6,595 nucleotides of DNA from assembly GCA_905211345.1 (NCBI GenBank), contig CAJMAO010000082.1:1-6595 (forward strand). The letters are read 5' to 3'. The stretch is from an uncultured Prevotella sp. Its GTDB lineage: Bacteria; Bacteroidota; Bacteroidia; Bacteroidales; Bacteroidaceae. Of this stretch, positions 5,906 through 6,595 are shown piece by piece. A program made the position numbers and the translations under genes. The notes below the pieces were generated by a model, which made no database searches, was not told the origin of the DNA, and was given only the letters and a program-made list of their open reading frames with translations. Within the stretch, counting starts at the first letter, position 1, and every line of letters begins with the position of its first letter.

Positions 5906-5937
5906 GCCGTAGGCAATCGTCTACGGCTTTTGCCGTA
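5906..5937 (-). promoter_or_regulatory. Overlapping alternative hairpins in the rsfS-ftsH gap
   Basis: GCCGTAG (5906-5912) pairs with CTACGGC (5921-5927), a 7-bp stem with an 8-base loop. The same central arm, as TACGGC (5922-5927), can instead pair with GCCGTA (5932-5937) across a TTTT loop. The two stems exclude each other. In the message the first-made hairpin (5922-5937) begins 1 base after the rsfS stop codon, where a terminating ribosome would cover it, and the other lies nearer the ftsH start. Neither is followed by a T-tract on the minus strand. A switch or translational coupling role is inference. Confidence 0.5.
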
Positions 5938-5938
5938 A

Positions 5939-6298
5939 TCAGGCAATGTCGGGAATGTGTGTCAGTTTTGCGTCTTCCCACAGGTTTTCAAGATTATAAT
6001 ATTCCCTTGCTTCCGGCAGGAATACGTGAACCATTACGTCGGTATAGTCCATTGCCACCCAATAAGCGTGCGAAAGACCTTCCACGTGTACGGGTTTTTC
6101 GCCTGCTTCGAGCCTTGCCGTTTCTTCAACAGAGTCGGTAATGGCTTCCACTTGTGAGGGCGAATTACCTTGGCATATCACGAAATAACGGCATATCGAG
6201 CCTTCTATGTCGCTCAGGTCGGCTATTGTTATGTTAGAGCCTTTTTTTTCTTGAATGCCTTTGGTTATTGTCTCGACTAATTTTTTTACTTGTTCCAT
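5939..6298 (-). CDS. rsfS: Ribosome silencing factor RsfS (Iojap family)
   Basis: RsfS binds protein L14 on the 50S subunit and blocks joining of the 30S, lowering translation in starvation. The 119 residues are the usual length for the family. Hallmarks are the N-terminal helix (MEQVKKLVETITKGIQEKK), DLSDIEGSICRYFVICQG (27-44), EAITDSVEE (51-59), the strand with W80 and D84 (WVAMDYTDVMVHVF, 80-93) and REYYNLENLW (98-107). The ATG at 6298 gives the normal start of the helix. Two A-runs lie in the 5' part of the coding strand (8 A's opposite 6242-6249, 7 opposite 6281-6287). It is the first gene of the rsfS-ftsH-cdsA cluster and has its own promoter, divergent from the tRNA-Gln gene. Confidence 0.95.
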   Translation of the reverse strand: MEQVKKLVETITKGIQEKKGSNITIADLSDIEGSICRYFVICQGNSPSQVEAITDSVEETARLEAGEKPVHVEGLSHAYWVAMDYTDVMVHVFLPEAREYYNLENLWEDAKLTHIPDIA

Positions 6299-6343
6299 TA
6301 ATAAGAATAAGGTGTTGTTTAATGTAAAAATGCATAGGCTAAT

Positions 6344-6376
6344 GGCCGCATGTTTGCGTTTTTGCTACCTGCGGCC
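6344..6376 (-). promoter_or_regulatory. Hairpin near the 5' end of the rsfS leader
   Basis: GGCCGCA (6344-6350) and TGCGGCC (6370-6376) form a perfect 7-bp GC-rich stem with a 19-base loop that is A-rich in the message. If transcription begins around 6388, the stem sits about 12 nt from the 5' end and 45 nt before the ATG. It could stabilise the message or affect translation; no known riboswitch was recognised. Confidence 0.45.
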
Positions 6377-6394
6377 GTGCGCCTTTTTGCCATG

Positions 6395-6424
6395 CAAAGG
6401 TACATTGATTTATCGTAAAACAAT
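6395..6424 (-). promoter_or_regulatory. Promoter of the rsfS-ftsH-cdsA cluster
   Basis: On the minus strand ATTG (6424-6421) lies 18 bases before TACCTTTG (6402-6395), a full match to TAnnTTTG. The -33 spacing is one base short of the usual range. The predicted start near 6388 gives a leader of about 90 nt. This is the only good promoter seen for the three genes. Confidence 0.65.
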
Positions 6425-6473
6425 TATAAAGCCGTGTTATTTTGAGTTTTTTTAGAAAAAAGTCGTTGAAAAA

Positions 6474-6504
6474 GTTGCCGGATAAAAAAAAATACGTAAC
6501 TTTG
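6474..6504 (+). promoter_or_regulatory. Promoter of the tRNA-Gln gene
   Basis: GTTG (6474-6477), a 19-base A-rich spacer and TAACTTTG (6497-6504), followed by CACCCGC, make a near-ideal Bacteroidota promoter of the strong kind seen before stable RNA genes. An A-rich tract precedes it (about 6456-6473). The predicted start is near 6511, about 30 bases before the tRNA. Confidence 0.75.
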
Positions 6505-6540
6505 CACCCGCTAAACGATAGATTGTTAGCGATGAAACAG

Positions 6541-6595
6541 TGGGATATGGTGTAATGGTAACACTACAGATTCTGGTCCTGTCATTCCTGGTTCG
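6541..6595 (+). tRNA. tRNA-Gln(CTG), 3' end off the window
   Basis: The acceptor 5' strand is TGGGATA (6541-6547), with U at position 1 as is usual for glutamine tRNAs. The D arm is GTGT (6550-6553), loop AATGGTA and ACAC (6561-6564). The anticodon stem is ACAGA (6566-6570) with CCTGT (6578-6582) around loop TTCTGGT, giving anticodon CTG at 6573-6575, which reads CAG. Position 37 is a purine (G). The TTCG of the T loop closes the window, so the 3' half of the T arm and the acceptor are missing. The pair closing the anticodon loop (6570 with 6578) is A-C, not Watson-Crick. Other genes may follow in a tRNA cluster. Confidence 0.9.

Noticed and set aside
6255..6455. 66-codon plus-strand frame across the rsfS start and promoter
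   Set aside because: It runs through the rsfS leader and promoter, has no start signals and no family resemblance.

Overview
The window reads as chromosomal DNA of a Bacteroidales bacterium, most likely Prevotella or a close relative. Three things point there. The promoters follow the Bacteroidota sigma-ABfr pattern (TTG near -33, TAnnTTTG near -7) and start codons lack clear Shine-Dalgarno sequences. The gene order rsfS-ftsH-cdsA is, from general knowledge, typical of Bacteroidales. The intergenic array of AAAGACGGCCTTTTG-like units resembles repeats I recall from Prevotella genomes (not verified here). No phage, plasmid, IS or CRISPR signature is present.

Layout. (1) 1-541, minus: 5' part of an exported alpha/beta hydrolase with a cysteine at the nucleophile position, running off the left edge. 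(2) 542-828: its leader and promoter, a conserved upstream element, a palindrome, and a long hairpin that looks like the terminator of the next gene. (3) 829-1905, minus: exported ferredoxin-less DUF362 protein. (4) 1906-2377: a 472-base divergent intergenic region with the DUF362 promoter, a second copy of the upstream element, a 22-bp-period repeat array and the promoter of the next gene. (5) 2378-2842, plus: GNAT acetyltransferase resembling PhnO. (6) 2854-2893: a 16-bp-stem hairpin acting as a terminator between convergent genes. (7) 2920-6298, minus: housekeeping cluster transcribed rsfS to ftsH to cdsA, with hairpins in both intergenic gaps. (8) 6299-6540: divergent promoters for rsfS (minus) and a tRNA (plus). 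(9) 6541-6595: 5' part of tRNA-Gln(CTG), cut by the right edge.

The right half is core physiology: ribosome silencing, membrane protein quality control and CDP-diacylglycerol synthesis. The left half is accessory, with two separately transcribed genes for exported proteins.

The most interesting signal is regulatory. The hydrolase and DUF362 genes share a 27-bp element (22/27 identical) at exactly the same distance (111-137 bases) upstream of their start codons. Both also have a TAnnTTTG box at exactly the same distance (68-75 bases) and neither has a recognisable -33 box. This suggests a small regulon of activator-dependent promoters. The other notable signals are the 22-bp array, the long hairpin just before cdsA, and overlapping alternative hairpins between rsfS and ftsH. 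I see no convincing undescribed multi-gene system.
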